A DNA stretch of 39,913 nt from Actinomycetota bacterium. Its GTDB lineage: Bacteria; Actinomycetota; Thermoleophilia; Miltoncostaeales; Miltoncostaeaceae. The notes beneath the pieces are model-generated. The model was not told the origin of the DNA, ran no database searches, and worked only from the letters and a program-made list of their open reading frames with translations. Of the stretch, positions 1-8,658 are shown piece after piece (the first letter of the stretch is position 1; every line of letters starts with the position of its first letter). A program made the position numbers and the translations under genes. The DNA lies in contig CAUJCX010000008.1 in the NCBI GenBank assembly GCA_963169235.1, positions 1 through 39,913 of the forward strand, written 5' to 3'.

Positions 1-431
1 TGGTGGCGACCACGCTCATCTCCACGGTCGGCGGGGCCAGCGGTCCGCTGGTCGGCACGGCGTTCCTGCGGGCCGCCCCCACGGGCGGTGACGCCGACCC
101 CCTCGACGCCGACGCGGTCGCGGGCGCCCACGAGGCCGCCCGCGACGGCGTGGTGGCCCGGGGCAAGGCCGAGCTGGGCGACAAGACCATGGTCGATGCG
201 CTCACGCCCGCCGTGGACGCGGCCAAGAAGGCGGCGGCCGACGGGGCCGACGTCGCGGGCGTGCTGGCCGCGGCGGCCGATGCGGCGGAGAAGGGCTCGG
301 CCGACACCGAGCCCCTGCAGGCGCGCAAGGGACGTGCGTCGTACCTGGGCGAGCGCTCCATCGGGCACGTCGACCCCGGTTCCAAGAGCACGGCGTACCT
401 GCTGCGCGCGCTGGCGGACGCCGCGAAGTAG
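1..431 (+). CDS. dhaL: Dihydroxyacetone kinase subunit L (ADP-binding), 3' part
   Basis: C-terminal two thirds of DhaL, the nucleotide-binding subunit of PTS-dependent dihydroxyacetone kinase. DhaL keeps ADP bound; the ADP is re-phosphorylated by DhaM and passes phosphate to dihydroxyacetone on DhaK. Visible family motifs are GGASGPL near the window start, GDKTMVDAL in the middle, and the C-terminal block KGRASYLGERSIGHVDPGS. The N-terminal Mg-binding aspartate loop lies outside the window, so the reading frame enters from the left; the GTG at position 3 is an internal codon. The family is usually about 200-210 residues and about 142 are seen here. The dhaM-type gene starts 2 nt after the stop, so the two are translationally coupled. 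dhaK is expected just upstream, outside the window. Confidence 0.93.
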   Translation, partial: VATTLISTVGGASGPLVGTAFLRAAPTGGDADPLDADAVAGAHEAARDGVVARGKAELGDKTMVDALTPAVDAAKKAAADGADVAGVLAAAADAAEKGSADTEPLQARKGRASYLGERSIGHVDPGSKSTAYLLRALADAAK

Positions 432-433
432 CC

Positions 434-2809
434 GTGCCGGTCGGACTGGTCATCGTGTCGCACAGCGGCGACGTCGCCCGTGGCGTCGCCGCGCTGGCCG
501 CCCAGATGGCGCCGTCGGTGGCGCTGGCCCCCGCAGGTGGCACCGACGACGGTGACATCGGCACGTCGTTCGACCTCATCGCGGCCGCCATCGCCCAGGC
601 CGACACCGGCGACGGCGCCGCGGTGCTGTACGACCTCGGCTCGGCGCTCCTGACCGCTGAGACGGCGATCGAGTTCCTCGATCCCGACGCGGCCGAGCGG
701 GTGCGCATCGTCGACGCGCCGCTGGTGGAGGGCGCCATCGCCGCCGCCGTCGAGGCCGAGGGGGGAGGCGACCTGGACGCCGTGTGCGCCGCCGCGGTGG
801 GGGCGGCGTCCGCATGGTCGGACGCGTCCGCATCTCAGACGCCCGCGCCGGAGGACGACGGCGGCGCCGCCGAGGAGCGCACCGTCGACGTCGTCAACCC
901 GCTGGGGCTGCACGCCCGCCCCGCGGCCGAGGTGGCCCGCGCCGTGCGCGGCATGGACGCCACCGTGCGCCTGACGCGCGAGGGCGACGACGGGTGGGTG
1001 GACATCACGTCGGTGCTGACGGTGGTGGGACGGGCGTTCCGTGGCGGCGATCGCCTGCGCCTGGCGGCGTCCGGGCCCGGCGCGTCGCGGGCGCTCGATG
1101 CGGTGGCCGCGCTGATCGCGGGCGGCTTCGGGGAGGCGGGCGACGACGCTCCCCAGCCCGCGGCGACGGTCGCCACGGCGGGCGGCGATGCGGTGCGCGT
1201 GGTCGACGGCATGGTGACGGCCACGCCCGGGGCGACCGGCCTCGCGCTGGGCCCGGTCCGGCGCCTGGACGCGCTGCCGGACGAGCTTCCGGCCGCCGAG
1301 GGCGCCGACGCCGACGCCGAGGGCGAGAGACTGCAGCGGGCCGTGGACGCCGCGGTCGCCGAGCTGGAGGCGGGCGGCGACTTCGCCGCGGCCCACGCGG
1401 CGCTGGTGAGCGACCCCGCTCTGCGCGCGTCGGCCACGCCCCACCTGGCCGACGGGGCCGCGAGCGCGTGGTGGCGGGCGGTGGGGCAGGCCGCCGCGGC
1501 GCTTGAGGACTCCCCCGACGAATTGATCGCCGCGCGCGCCGTGGACATGCGCGAGGCCGGGGCCGTGGTGCTGCGGCACCTGGGCGTCGCGCTCGACCGC
1601 CTGCCCGCCGCGCTGGACGGCGCCGTGGTGCTGGCCGACGACCTGGGTCCCGCCGAGGTGCCCACGCTGCGCGATCGCGGCGCCGTCGCCGCCGTGCTGG
1701 CCGCGGGGTCCGCGACGGCCCACGCCGTCATCGTGGCGCGCGGGCTCGGCTTCCCCCTGGTGCTGCGAACCGCCGACGCGCTCGCCGACGTGGCCGACGG
1801 GCGCGTGCTGGCCGTCGACGGCGACGCGGGCACGGTGCGGGTGGACCCGCCCGAGGCCGAGGCCGACGCGCTGCGCGCACGCATCGACCGCGACGCGGCC
1901 GAGGCCGAGCGCCTGCGCGCCGAGGCGGCGGCCCCCGTGGTGCTGGCGGGCGGCGTCACCGTGCTGGTGGCCGCCAACGTGGGGTCGGTGGCCGACGCCC
2001 GCGCGGCGGTCGAGAACGGCGCGGACGCCGTCGGCCTTCTGCGCACCGAGCTGCTGGTGCTCGACCGGCCCACGTACCCTGACGAGGACGCACAGGCCGC
2101 CGACCTGGCCGCGATCTTCGACGTGCTGGGCGACCGGCCCGTGACCGTGCGCGTGCTCGACGCGGGGGGCGACAAGCCGGTCGCGACGCTCGACGTGGGG
2201 CCCGAGCACAACGGGTTCCTCGGCGTGCGCGGCCTGCGCTACCTGCTGCAGCACCCCGACCTTCTGCACACCCAGCTGCGGGCCGTGCTGCGCGCCGCCC
2301 ACGGTCATCGGGTGTCCGTGATGGCGCCCATGGTGACGGTGCGCGACGAGGCCCAGGCGTTCCGGGAGGCGGTCGACGCCGCCCGGCGGTCGCTGGAGGC
2401 CGACGGGGTGCCCCACGCCGTGCCCGAGGGCGTGGGGATCATGGTGGAGGTGCCCGCCGCCGCGCTCTACGCCGACCAGTTCGCCGGCGTCGCCGACTTC
2501 TTCTCGGTCGGCTCCAACGACCTCACCGCGTACACCATGGCCGCCGAGCGCACCGAGCCCGGGGTGGCCGAGCTGCTCGACGCCGGCTCGCCCGCCATCG
2601 GCCGCCTGCTCGACCAGCTGTGCGCCGCGGCCGGCGAGGCGGGCATCCACGTGGCCGTGTGCGGCGAGATGGCGGCCGACACGCGCCTGGCGGCGCAGCT
2701 GGTGGCGCGCGGTGTGACAGAACTGTCCATGGCGCCGGCGCGCATCCCCCACGTGAAGGCCTCACTGCGCGAGACGGCACGAACCGAGCCACGGCGTGCA
2801 CTAGACTGA
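434..2809 (+). CDS. dhaM: DhaM-HPr-enzyme I fusion phosphotransferase
   Basis: Multiphosphoryl-transfer protein of 791 residues that supplies phosphate from PEP to dihydroxyacetone kinase. Residues 1-130 are the DhaM EIIA-type domain with phospho-His10 in VSHS. An Ala/Asp/Pro-rich linker follows. Residues 148-235 are HPr with phospho-His160 in GLHARPA. From about 255 to the end is enzyme I: helical HPr-binding part, swivelling domain with His430 (TAHAVIVAR), then a complete PEP-binding barrel with GLLRTE at 535-540, the DAGGDKP loop, the GSNDLTAY motif and the catalytic Cys743 in VCGEMA. E. coli DhaM is shorter (about 470 residues) and ends within the enzyme I N-terminal part, so this chain looks self-sufficient. 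It starts with GTG 2 nt after the dhaL stop. Confidence 0.93.
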   Translation: MPVGLVIVSHSGDVARGVAALAAQMAPSVALAPAGGTDDGDIGTSFDLIAAAIAQADTGDGAAVLYDLGSALLTAETAIEFLDPDAAERVRIVDAPLVEGAIAAAVEAEGGGDLDAVCAAAVGAASAWSDASASQTPAPEDDGGAAEERTVDVVNPLGLHARPAAEVARAVRGMDATVRLTREGDDGWVDITSVLTVVGRAFRGGDRLRLAASGPGASRALDAVAALIAGGFGEAGDDAPQPAATVATAGGDAVRVVDGMVTATPGATGLALGPVRRLDALPDELPAAEGADADAEGERLQRAVDAAVAELEAGGDFAAAHAALVSDPALRASATPHLADGAASAWWRAVGQAAAALEDSPDELIAARAVDMREAGAVVLRHLGVALDRLPAALDGAVVLADDLGPAEVPTLRDRGAVAAVLAAGSATAHAVIVARGLGFPLVLRTADALADVADGRVLAVDGDAGTVRVDPPEAEADALRARIDRDAAEAERLRAEAAAPVVLAGGVTVLVAANVGSVADARAAVENGADAVGLLRTELLVLDRPTYPDEDAQAADLAAIFDVLGDRPVTVRVLDAGGDKPVATLDVGPEHNGFLGVRGLRYLLQHPDLLHTQLRAVLRAAHGHRVSVMAPMVTVRDEAQAFREAVDAARRSLEADGVPHAVPEGVGIMVEVPAAALYADQFAGVADFFSVGSNDLTAYTMAAERTEPGVAELLDAGSPAIGRLLDQLCAAAGEAGIHVAVCGEMAADTRLAAQLVARGVTELSMAPARIPHVKASLRETARTEPRRALD
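2802..2807 (+). promoter_or_regulatory. Possible -10 element of the sigma-factor gene
   Basis: TAGACT overlaps the end of the dhaM gene, 33 nt before the chosen sigma-factor start. It fits TANNNT, but no convincing -35 hexamer is seen 16-18 nt upstream, so this is only a candidate. Confidence 0.25.
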
Positions 2810-2840
2810 CGGGAATGGCAGTGACCTGCGAGGGGTGCGC

Positions 2841-3635
2841 GTGACCTGGGACATGCAGGCGGCCGGTGGTGCCGCGCAGGGTGAAGAAGAACTCCGCATG
2901 CTGTGGAAGCGGTACAAGGCGCACGAGGATCCCGTCGCGCGCGACCGCCTCATCCTCACGTTCGCGCCGCTCGTCAAGTACGTGGCGGGCCGCATGTCGA
3001 GCGCGCTGCCCGCGCACGTCGAGGAGACCGACCTCATCTCGTACGGCCTGCTGGGCCTCATCGGCGCGGTCAAGCGCTTCGAGCCCGACCGCCAGGTGAA
3101 GTTCGAGACGTACGCCGTGGCCCGCATCAAGGGCGCGATCATCGACGAGCTGCGCTCGCTCGACTGGGTACCCCGCTCCGTGCGCGCCCGCGCCCGCCAG
3201 ATCGAGCGCGCGTCCGCCGAGCTCGAGCACCGCCTGCAGCGCGCCCCCACCGACGAGGAGCTGGCCGCCCACCTCGGCATCGAGATGAGCGACTTCCACG
3301 CCGCCATCGCCCAGATCTCCAACTCGTCCATCGTGGCGCTCGACGAGATGTGGAACGTCAACTCGGGCGGCGAGCCGCTGTCGCTCATCGACACCATCAG
3401 CGACAACCGGCTGAGCGACCCGGCCCAGCAGCTCGACATCACCGAGATGCGCGACACACTGGCCGATGCCATCGCCCGCCTGCCCGAGCGCGAGAAGATC
3501 GTGATCGCGCTGTACTACTACGACAACCTCACGCTGCGCGAGATCGGTGAGGTGCTGGGCGTCACCGAGAGCCGCGTCAGCCAGCTGCACACGAAGGCCA
3601 TCCTGCGCCTCAAGGGCCGCCTGCAGGGCGACTGA
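2841..3635 (+). CDS. FliA/WhiG-family RNA polymerase sigma factor
   Basis: Alternative sigma-70-family factor of group 3 (sigma-28 type), 264 residues. Region 2 contains LILTFAPLVKYVAGRM and the -10-melting segment FETYAVARIKGAIIDELRSLDWVPRSVR, which is close to Streptomyces WhiG and to FliA. Region 3 follows, and region 4 has the helix-turn-helix LTLREIGEVLGVTESRVSQLH. Two GTG codons are possible starts, at 2835 and 2841. The second has GAGGGG at a suitable distance and is preferred. WhiG controls sporulation genes and FliA controls flagellar genes. No flagellar or sporulation genes are in this window, so the regulon cannot be told. No anti-sigma factor gene is adjacent. Confidence 0.92.
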   Translation: MTWDMQAAGGAAQGEEELRMLWKRYKAHEDPVARDRLILTFAPLVKYVAGRMSSALPAHVEETDLISYGLLGLIGAVKRFEPDRQVKFETYAVARIKGAIIDELRSLDWVPRSVRARARQIERASAELEHRLQRAPTDEELAAHLGIEMSDFHAAIAQISNSSIVALDEMWNVNSGGEPLSLIDTISDNRLSDPAQQLDITEMRDTLADAIARLPEREKIVIALYYYDNLTLREIGEVLGVTESRVSQLHTKAILRLKGRLQGD

Positions 3636-3849
3636 GCCCGGGCGGGACGGTCGGCCCCCCGCGGGGTCGGAAGGAAAGGCGCGGAGCGGGGCGAAGGGGC
3701 CCCCCGGAAGGGGAGTGTGCCCCGACGTCCGGGGCGTGTCATCCCGCGTGCTCAGCCGGGACGTGTGTCATGTCAAGGCCCGCAAACAGCGCAAATCCTG
3801 GTGGTCGCGCGAGACCTAACCACTTGTTATCCGTCCGAGGCGGCCCCTA
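3636..3849 (+). other. 214-bp intergenic region before the M23 peptidase gene
   Basis: Purine-rich GC stretch with short self-complementary runs (for example ccccgcgggg near 3658-3667) and then a less GC-rich part just before the gene. Some cell-wall hydrolase genes of actinobacteria carry a cyclic-di-AMP (ydaO-type) riboswitch here. I looked for its conserved blocks and did not find them. No promoter is convincing. A GAGG at 3837-3840 could be the ribosome binding site of the next gene. Confidence 0.4.
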
Positions 3850-4875
3850 ATGTCCGCCACGTCCGCTCGTGAGGTCGGCCGCGACGTGCCCCGTCGATAC
3901 CCCGCCGCCCTTCGAGGAACACCGGAACGGGAGATCCCCTCGGCTGCCCCCCGCGCTTCCCGGTCGTACGCTCGCCTTGCCGTCGTCGCGGTCCTGACCG
4001 CGGTCGGCACCGCCTCCCCGGCACTCGCCGGCACCGTGCCGCCTCCCGGCCCGCTGCCGCAGTCGCCGTCCGACTCGGCCGTCGTGCCGGTTCCCGCGGC
4101 CCCGGCCCCCGCTCCGGCCCCGGCTCCCGGCGATGCCGTCGTCCCGGTGCCCGCTCCCGGCAACGCCGCCGCTCCGGCCGACGCGGTGGCCGTGGCGCCC
4201 GCGACGCCCGCCCCGGTGGCGAAACAGGCCTCGCTGCCGCTGCGCAAGGGCGTACGGGGTCCGCTGGTGAAGGACATGCAGCGCGAGCTGCGCCGCCGCG
4301 GTCAGCGCATCGCGGTGGACGGGGCGTACGGCACCGGCACGGTGCGCGCGGTCGCCAACATGCAGCGCCGCTTCCACATGGCGCCCAACGGCCGGGCCAA
4401 CGCCCGCTTCCTGCGCCGGCTCGGGCTGCAGAGCCTGTCGACGGCCGGTACCACCACGGCTCCCGCGGTGGACACCGCGGTGCTGCCGTCCTGGGTGCGC
4501 ATGGAGGCCTGGCCGGCCCCGGGTGACGTGACGTCCCCGTTCGGCATGCGCTGGGGTCGCATGCACGAGGGCATCGACATCGCCAACCGCACGTCGCCGC
4601 CGGTCACCGCCGCGCTGCCGGGCCGCGTCACGTTCGCGGGCTGGGAGTCGGGCTACGGCAACCTGGTGGTGCTCAACCACGGCAACGGCCTCGAGACGGC
4701 GTACGGGCACCTGGCGTCCATCACCGTGAAGCGGGGCGATGTGGCGGCCACCGGGCAGCAGCTGGGCGTCATGGGTTCCACCGGCCGCTCCACCGGAATC
4801 CACCTGCACTTCGAGGTGAGGGTGAACGGCGCGCCGTTCAACCCGCTCGCCGCGCTTCCCGCCCGCACCCCCTAG
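3850..4875 (+). CDS. Secreted M23 metallopeptidase with peptidoglycan-binding domain
   Basis: Predicted extracytoplasmic LytM/M23-family cell-wall endopeptidase, 341 residues. An Arg-rich N-terminus is followed by a hydrophobic segment at about 42-58 ending ASPALAG, a plausible signal peptide. Residues 62-125 are a Pro/Ala/Val-rich linker. Residues 128-193 match a PG_binding_1 fold (KGVRGPLVKDMQREL, VDGAYGTGT). Residues 225-336 are the peptidase: zinc ligands His239 and Asp243 in HEGID, His320 in HLHFE, and catalytic His287 in YGHLAS, so it looks active. The 40-residue stretch before the signal peptide is long, and no better in-frame start was found. Its neighbours are a sigma factor and a Nif3-like gene, so there is no obvious operon. 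Confidence 0.9.
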   Translation: MSATSAREVGRDVPRRYPAALRGTPEREIPSAAPRASRSYARLAVVAVLTAVGTASPALAGTVPPPGPLPQSPSDSAVVPVPAAPAPAPAPAPGDAVVPVPAPGNAAAPADAVAVAPATPAPVAKQASLPLRKGVRGPLVKDMQRELRRRGQRIAVDGAYGTGTVRAVANMQRRFHMAPNGRANARFLRRLGLQSLSTAGTTTAPAVDTAVLPSWVRMEAWPAPGDVTSPFGMRWGRMHEGIDIANRTSPPVTAALPGRVTFAGWESGYGNLVVLNHGNGLETAYGHLASITVKRGDVAATGQQLGVMGSTGRSTGIHLHFEVRVNGAPFNPLAALPARTP

Positions 4876-4893
4876 ACCACCCGGAGGGCGCGC

Positions 4894-5682
4894 GTGCGCG
4901 TCGCCGACATCGTCTCCGCCATCGACCGCCTCGCGCCGTTCGGGCTGGCCGAGGGGTGGGACAACGTGGGGCTGCTGGTGGGCAGCGAGGCCGCTCCGGT
5001 CACGCGCGTGCTCGTCGCACTTGACGCGCGCCTGGCGGTGATCGAGGAGGCCGTCGCGCGCGGCTGCGACATGGTGGTGACCCACCACCCGCTGGTGTTC
5101 CCGTCGATCTCGCGGGTCACGGTGGCCGGCGCCGTGGGCCGCACGATCATGGCCGCGGTGAAGGCGGACGTGGCGGTGGTGGCGGCCCACACCAACCTCG
5201 ACGCCGCGCCCGACGGGCTCAACGACCACCTGGCCACCGCCATCGGCCTGGACCAGTGGCGTCCCCTCCAGCCGCACCCCGAGCTGCCCGAGACGGGCCT
5301 GGGGCGCGTGGGGGAGATGACCCCCGTGACGGTCGCGGCCGTCGCGTCGCGCGTGGCAGGGGCGCTGGGGCTCACCGCCGTGCAGTTCACCGGCGACCCC
5401 GGCCGCCCCGTGCGCGTGGCGGCATGCTGCACCGGGTCGGGCGCCGGCCTCATGGACGTGGCCCGGGCGGCCGGCGCCGACGTGTTCGTCACCGGCGACC
5501 TCAAGTACCACGACGCCGACCGGGCGGACGAGCTGGCGCTCGTGGCCGCCCCGCACGCCATCACCGAGGACTGGGCCCTGCGGCGCTGGTTCCCGTCGCT
5601 TGCGGGCGTGCTGCGCCCCCTCGGCGTCGACTGCCTGTACAGCGACCTGGTGACCGACCCGTGGACACCCGCCTGCCCGTGA
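4894..5682 (+). CDS. Nif3-like dinuclear metal centre protein
   Basis: Member of the NIF3/YbgI/YqfO family, widespread toroidal hexamers with a two-metal site. The biochemical role is still debated (GTP cyclohydrolase-like fold and metal-dependent hydrolase activities have been suggested). Visible motifs are GWDNVGLLVG at about 21-30, the metal-binding THHPLVF (His64, His65), HTNLD (His99, Asp103), and the C-terminal GDLKYHDA block followed by ITEDWALR, where most members have a GHF/YxTE motif. The Glu is kept but the Gly-His is altered to HAI. At 262 residues it is the short form without the inserted PII-like domain. The GTG start has GGAGG about 8 nt upstream. It lies 18 nt after the M23 gene, so the two may be co-transcribed. 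Confidence 0.88.
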   Translation: MRVADIVSAIDRLAPFGLAEGWDNVGLLVGSEAAPVTRVLVALDARLAVIEEAVARGCDMVVTHHPLVFPSISRVTVAGAVGRTIMAAVKADVAVVAAHTNLDAAPDGLNDHLATAIGLDQWRPLQPHPELPETGLGRVGEMTPVTVAAVASRVAGALGLTAVQFTGDPGRPVRVAACCTGSGAGLMDVARAAGADVFVTGDLKYHDADRADELALVAAPHAITEDWALRRWFPSLAGVLRPLGVDCLYSDLVTDPWTPACP

Positions 5683-5708
5683 CGAGGGCGGTGGAGCTCT
5701 GCTATTGT
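5679..5708 (+). promoter_or_regulatory. Probable promoter of tRNA-Gly
   Basis: GTGACG at 5679-5684 and TATTGT at 5703-5708, with an 18-nt spacer, sit 12 nt before the mature tRNA 5' end. The -35 overlaps the stop codon of the Nif3-like gene. Confidence 0.45.
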
Positions 5709-5720
5709 CCCGTCTCCCAC

Positions 5721-5794
5721 GCGGGTGTAGCTCAGTTGGCTAGAGCGTCTGCTTGCCATGCAGAAGGTCGTGGGTTCGAGTCCCATCACCCGCT
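5721..5794 (+). tRNA. tRNA-Gly (GCC)
   Basis: A 74-nt cloverleaf. The acceptor stem GCGGGTG pairs with CACCCGC. The anticodon loop TTGCCAT gives GCC, within a TCTGC/GCAGA stem. The T-arm is GTGGG-TTCGAGT-CCCAT. The discriminator base is T and the CCA end is not fully encoded (CC followed by T). A terminator hairpin follows at once. Confidence 0.97.
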
Positions 5795-5799
5795 CCTCG

Positions 5800-5824
5800 A
5801 AGCCTCCGCGCCGTCGGAGGCTTT
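5800..5824 (+). terminator. Intrinsic terminator after tRNA-Gly
   Basis: GCCTCCG (5802-5808) pairs perfectly with CGGAGGC (5815-5821) around a 6-nt loop, preceded by AA and followed by TTT. This is a classic factor-independent terminator and one of the few here with a T-run. Confidence 0.85.
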
Positions 5825-5883
5825 GTCGTCTGTGGGCCCGGAGGCCGCCTCGCCGGCGCCGACGGGACCACGGCGGTCCACGT

Positions 5884-5955
5884 GGCGACGTGGCGAAATG
5901 GGAACGCAGCGGTCTGCAAAACCGCCATGAGTCGGTTCGACTCCGACCGTCGCCT
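5884..5955 (+). tRNA. tRNA-Cys (GCA)
   Basis: A 72-nt cloverleaf. Acceptor stem GGCGACG/CGTCGCC. Anticodon stem-loop GCGGT-CTGCAAA-ACCGC gives GCA. T-arm GTCGG-TTCGACT-CCGAC. CCA is not encoded. It lies about 60 nt downstream of the tRNA-Gly terminator, so it probably has its own promoter, although none is obvious. Confidence 0.95.
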
Positions 5956-5990
5956 CTCGATCCTCCCGGCCTTCTCAGGCCACGTGCAGG

Positions 5991-6009
5991 ACTCTCCCGG
6001 CGGGAGGGT
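5991..6009. terminator. Hairpin between tRNA-Cys and the Rid-family gene
   Basis: ACTCTCCC (5991-5998) pairs with GGGAGGGT (6002-6009), with one G-T wobble and a 3-nt loop. It lies between converging transcripts and could end both. There is no T-run on either side. Confidence 0.45.
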
Positions 6010-6035
6010 GGACGATCACCGGGGCGCGGACGCCG

Positions 6036-6476
6036 TCACTCGTCCGCCCGCTGCGTCACGTCGCCCGCCTGATGGGCACGCACCTCGTCGGCTCCCAGCA
6101 GCGCGTCGAGCTCGACCTCCATCAGCCAGCGCTCGTCGAGCAGCCCGGCCACCACGACCATCGTGCTGGCGGGCCTGACCTCGCCGAACACCTCGCCGTG
6201 CACCTGGGAGGCGGCGTCCGCGTACGCGGCGTCGACGAGGTACTGGCGGGTGCGGATCACGTCGCCGGCCGAGCCGCCCAGCGCCTCCAGGGCGCCGAGG
6301 GCGATCTGCCAGCAGCGCCGCGCCTGGGCGACCGGATCCGGGTCCACATGGCCGTCGGGCCATATCGGCGCGGTGCCCGAGACGGCCACATGCCGTCCGT
6401 CGCGGACGCCGCGGCTGAATCCGATGCGGGCCTCGAACGGCGACCCGGAGCCGACGAGGTGACGGTCGGAGGGCAT
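6036..6476 (-). CDS. Rid-family (YjgF/YER057c/UK114) protein
   Basis: Small trimeric Rid-fold protein of 146 residues. Rid proteins hydrolyse reactive enamine/imine intermediates of amino-acid metabolism or act as related deaminases. Visible family features are the N-terminal FSRGVRDGRHVAVSGTAP strand-turn, the mid-protein GALEALGG and VIRTRQYLVD, and the C-terminal WLMEVELDAL strand with the conserved Glu. The catalytic Arg of true RidA sits in a PAR motif. Here the motif is PAST (102-105), so 2-aminoacrylate deaminase activity is doubtful and it is better called Rid family than RidA. The ATG at 6476 is preferred over upstream codons because a -10 TACGCT lies exactly 7 nt before it. The gene is divergent from the ABC exporter. 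Confidence 0.85.
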   Translation of the reverse strand: MPSDRHLVGSGSPFEARIGFSRGVRDGRHVAVSGTAPIWPDGHVDPDPVAQARRCWQIALGALEALGGSAGDVIRTRQYLVDAAYADAASQVHGEVFGEVRPASTMVVVAGLLDERWLMEVELDALLGADEVRAHQAGDVTQRADE

Positions 6477-6483
6477 GCAGACG

Positions 6484-6489
6484 AGCGTA
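6484..6489 (-). promoter_or_regulatory. -10 element of a leaderless Rid-family gene
   Basis: TACGCT on the minus strand, followed by 7 nt and then ATG. No Shine-Dalgarno sequence fits between, so the transcript would begin at or next to the start codon. Confidence 0.5.
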
Positions 6490-6553
6490 TTCCATCGCGT
6501 GCGCCCCAGGGCGCACGGGGCGGCGCGGTGTGGGCGCGGCATCTGCGAGACTC

Positions 6554-7516
<963 letters not shown>

Positions 7517-7521
7517 CCGCC

Positions 7522-8658
7522 GTGCGCGTCATCCTGGACATCCTGTGGCACGACGTCCGGGCCCGGATGCGCGACCGGTCGGCCATCATCGTGGGGTTCG
7601 TGGCGCCCGTCGCGCTCATCGCCGTGCTGTCGCTGATCATCTCGGGGCCCGACACGGAGAAGCAGCCGATCGGCGTCGTGGCGGGGGGCTCCCCCACCCT
7701 GCAGCAGGCGTTGCGACGCGGCGCGCTCGACCCCATGGTGCGCGAGGGGGTCATCACGGTGCACGACTACCCCAACGCGGGCGCCGCCCGCAAGGCCGTG
7801 ATCGACGGCGACGTGGACGCCGCCGTGCTGGTGGGCGACGACGGCCTGGACGTCATCCACGGTGACGCACCCGTCGGCAGCGCCATGGCCATCACCGCGG
7901 CCCGCGCCACCGGCGACCTGGTGGACACCGTCGGCCGCGTCATCACGGCCGAACGCATCCTGGGGGCATCGTCCGACGCCGGCGTCGCGGCCGTCGCGGG
8001 GCGGCTGCAGCGGGCTCCGTCCACCGTCGCGCTGGGCGACGTGGGCCAGAAGGTGGCGGGCATCGACGCCAAGACGCAGGTGGCGTCCGGTCTGGCCACG
8101 TTCTTCCTGTTCTTCACGGTCCAGTTCGGCGTGCTGAGCCTGCTCTACGAGCGCCGCACGGGGACCCTGGCGCGCGTGCTGGCCGCGCCCGTCGCTCCGT
8201 GGCAGGTGCTGGCCGCGAAGGTCGGGGTGAGCTTCGTGCTGGGCCTCCTCAGCATGACGGCGCTGATCCTCACCAGCCGCCTGGTGCTGGGTACGCACTG
8301 GGGCAACCCCGTGGGCGTGGCGCTGCTGGTGCTGTGCGGGGTGCTGGCGGCGACGTCCACCGTGGCGCTGGTGGCGGGCGTCGCCCGCACGCCCGAGGCC
8401 GCCGGCTTCGCCCAGTCGATGGTGGCGCTGGTGCTCGGCATCCTCGGCGGCTCGTTCTTCTCGATGGCCCGCGCGGGCGGCGCGTCGGCCGTGTTCACCC
8501 GGCTCACGCCGCACCACTGGTTCGGCGAAGGGCTGGTGCGGCTGACGGGCGGAGCGTCGTGGACGGCCGCGTTGCTGCCGTGCCTGGTGCTGCTGGCGTT
8601 CGCAGCCGTCGTGGGCGTGCCCGGCGCGTTCCTGGCCCGGCGGGCGGTGCGCCCGTGA
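7522..8658 (+). CDS. ABC-2 exporter permease, first subunit
   Basis: Membrane subunit of 378 residues starting at a GTG 6 nt after the ATPase stop. One membrane segment near residues 22-42 is followed by a large extracytoplasmic loop (about 43-190). A cluster of five further hydrophobic segments begins at FFLFFTVQFGVLSLLYERRTGTL, the hallmark ABC-2 region before the ERxxGTL cytoplasmic motif. This is the layout of the YhgE/NodJ-like ABC2_membrane_3 group. Its stop overlaps the start of the next permease by 4 nt (GTGA). It probably forms a heterodimer with that protein, since the two are similar in layout but not closely identical. Confidence 0.88.
   Translation: MRVILDILWHDVRARMRDRSAIIVGFVAPVALIAVLSLIISGPDTEKQPIGVVAGGSPTLQQALRRGALDPMVREGVITVHDYPNAGAARKAVIDGDVDAAVLVGDDGLDVIHGDAPVGSAMAITAARATGDLVDTVGRVITAERILGASSDAGVAAVAGRLQRAPSTVALGDVGQKVAGIDAKTQVASGLATFFLFFTVQFGVLSLLYERRTGTLARVLAAPVAPWQVLAAKVGVSFVLGLLSMTALILTSRLVLGTHWGNPVGVALLVLCGVLAATSTVALVAGVARTPEAAGFAQSMVALVLGILGGSFFSMARAGGASAVFTRLTPHHWFGEGLVRLTGGASWTAALLPCLVLLAFAAVVGVPGAFLARRAVRP

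Noticed and set aside
835-2211. A 458-residue minus-strand Ser/Ala/Arg-rich frame
   Set aside because: Antisense to the well-supported DhaM-HPr-EI gene.
3636-3849. Cyclic-di-AMP riboswitch before the M23 peptidase gene
   Set aside because: The location is attractive, but the conserved blocks of the ydaO class could not be found.
4061-4220. Tandem repeat in the M23 peptidase gene
   Set aside because: It is a low-complexity Pro/Ala linker (PAPAPAP), not an ordered repeat array.
5740-6178. Several frames reading through tRNA-Gly and tRNA-Cys
   Set aside because: They cross tRNA genes and a terminator. Peptides such as GDGTRTHDLLHGKQ are familiar artefacts of translating tRNA genes.
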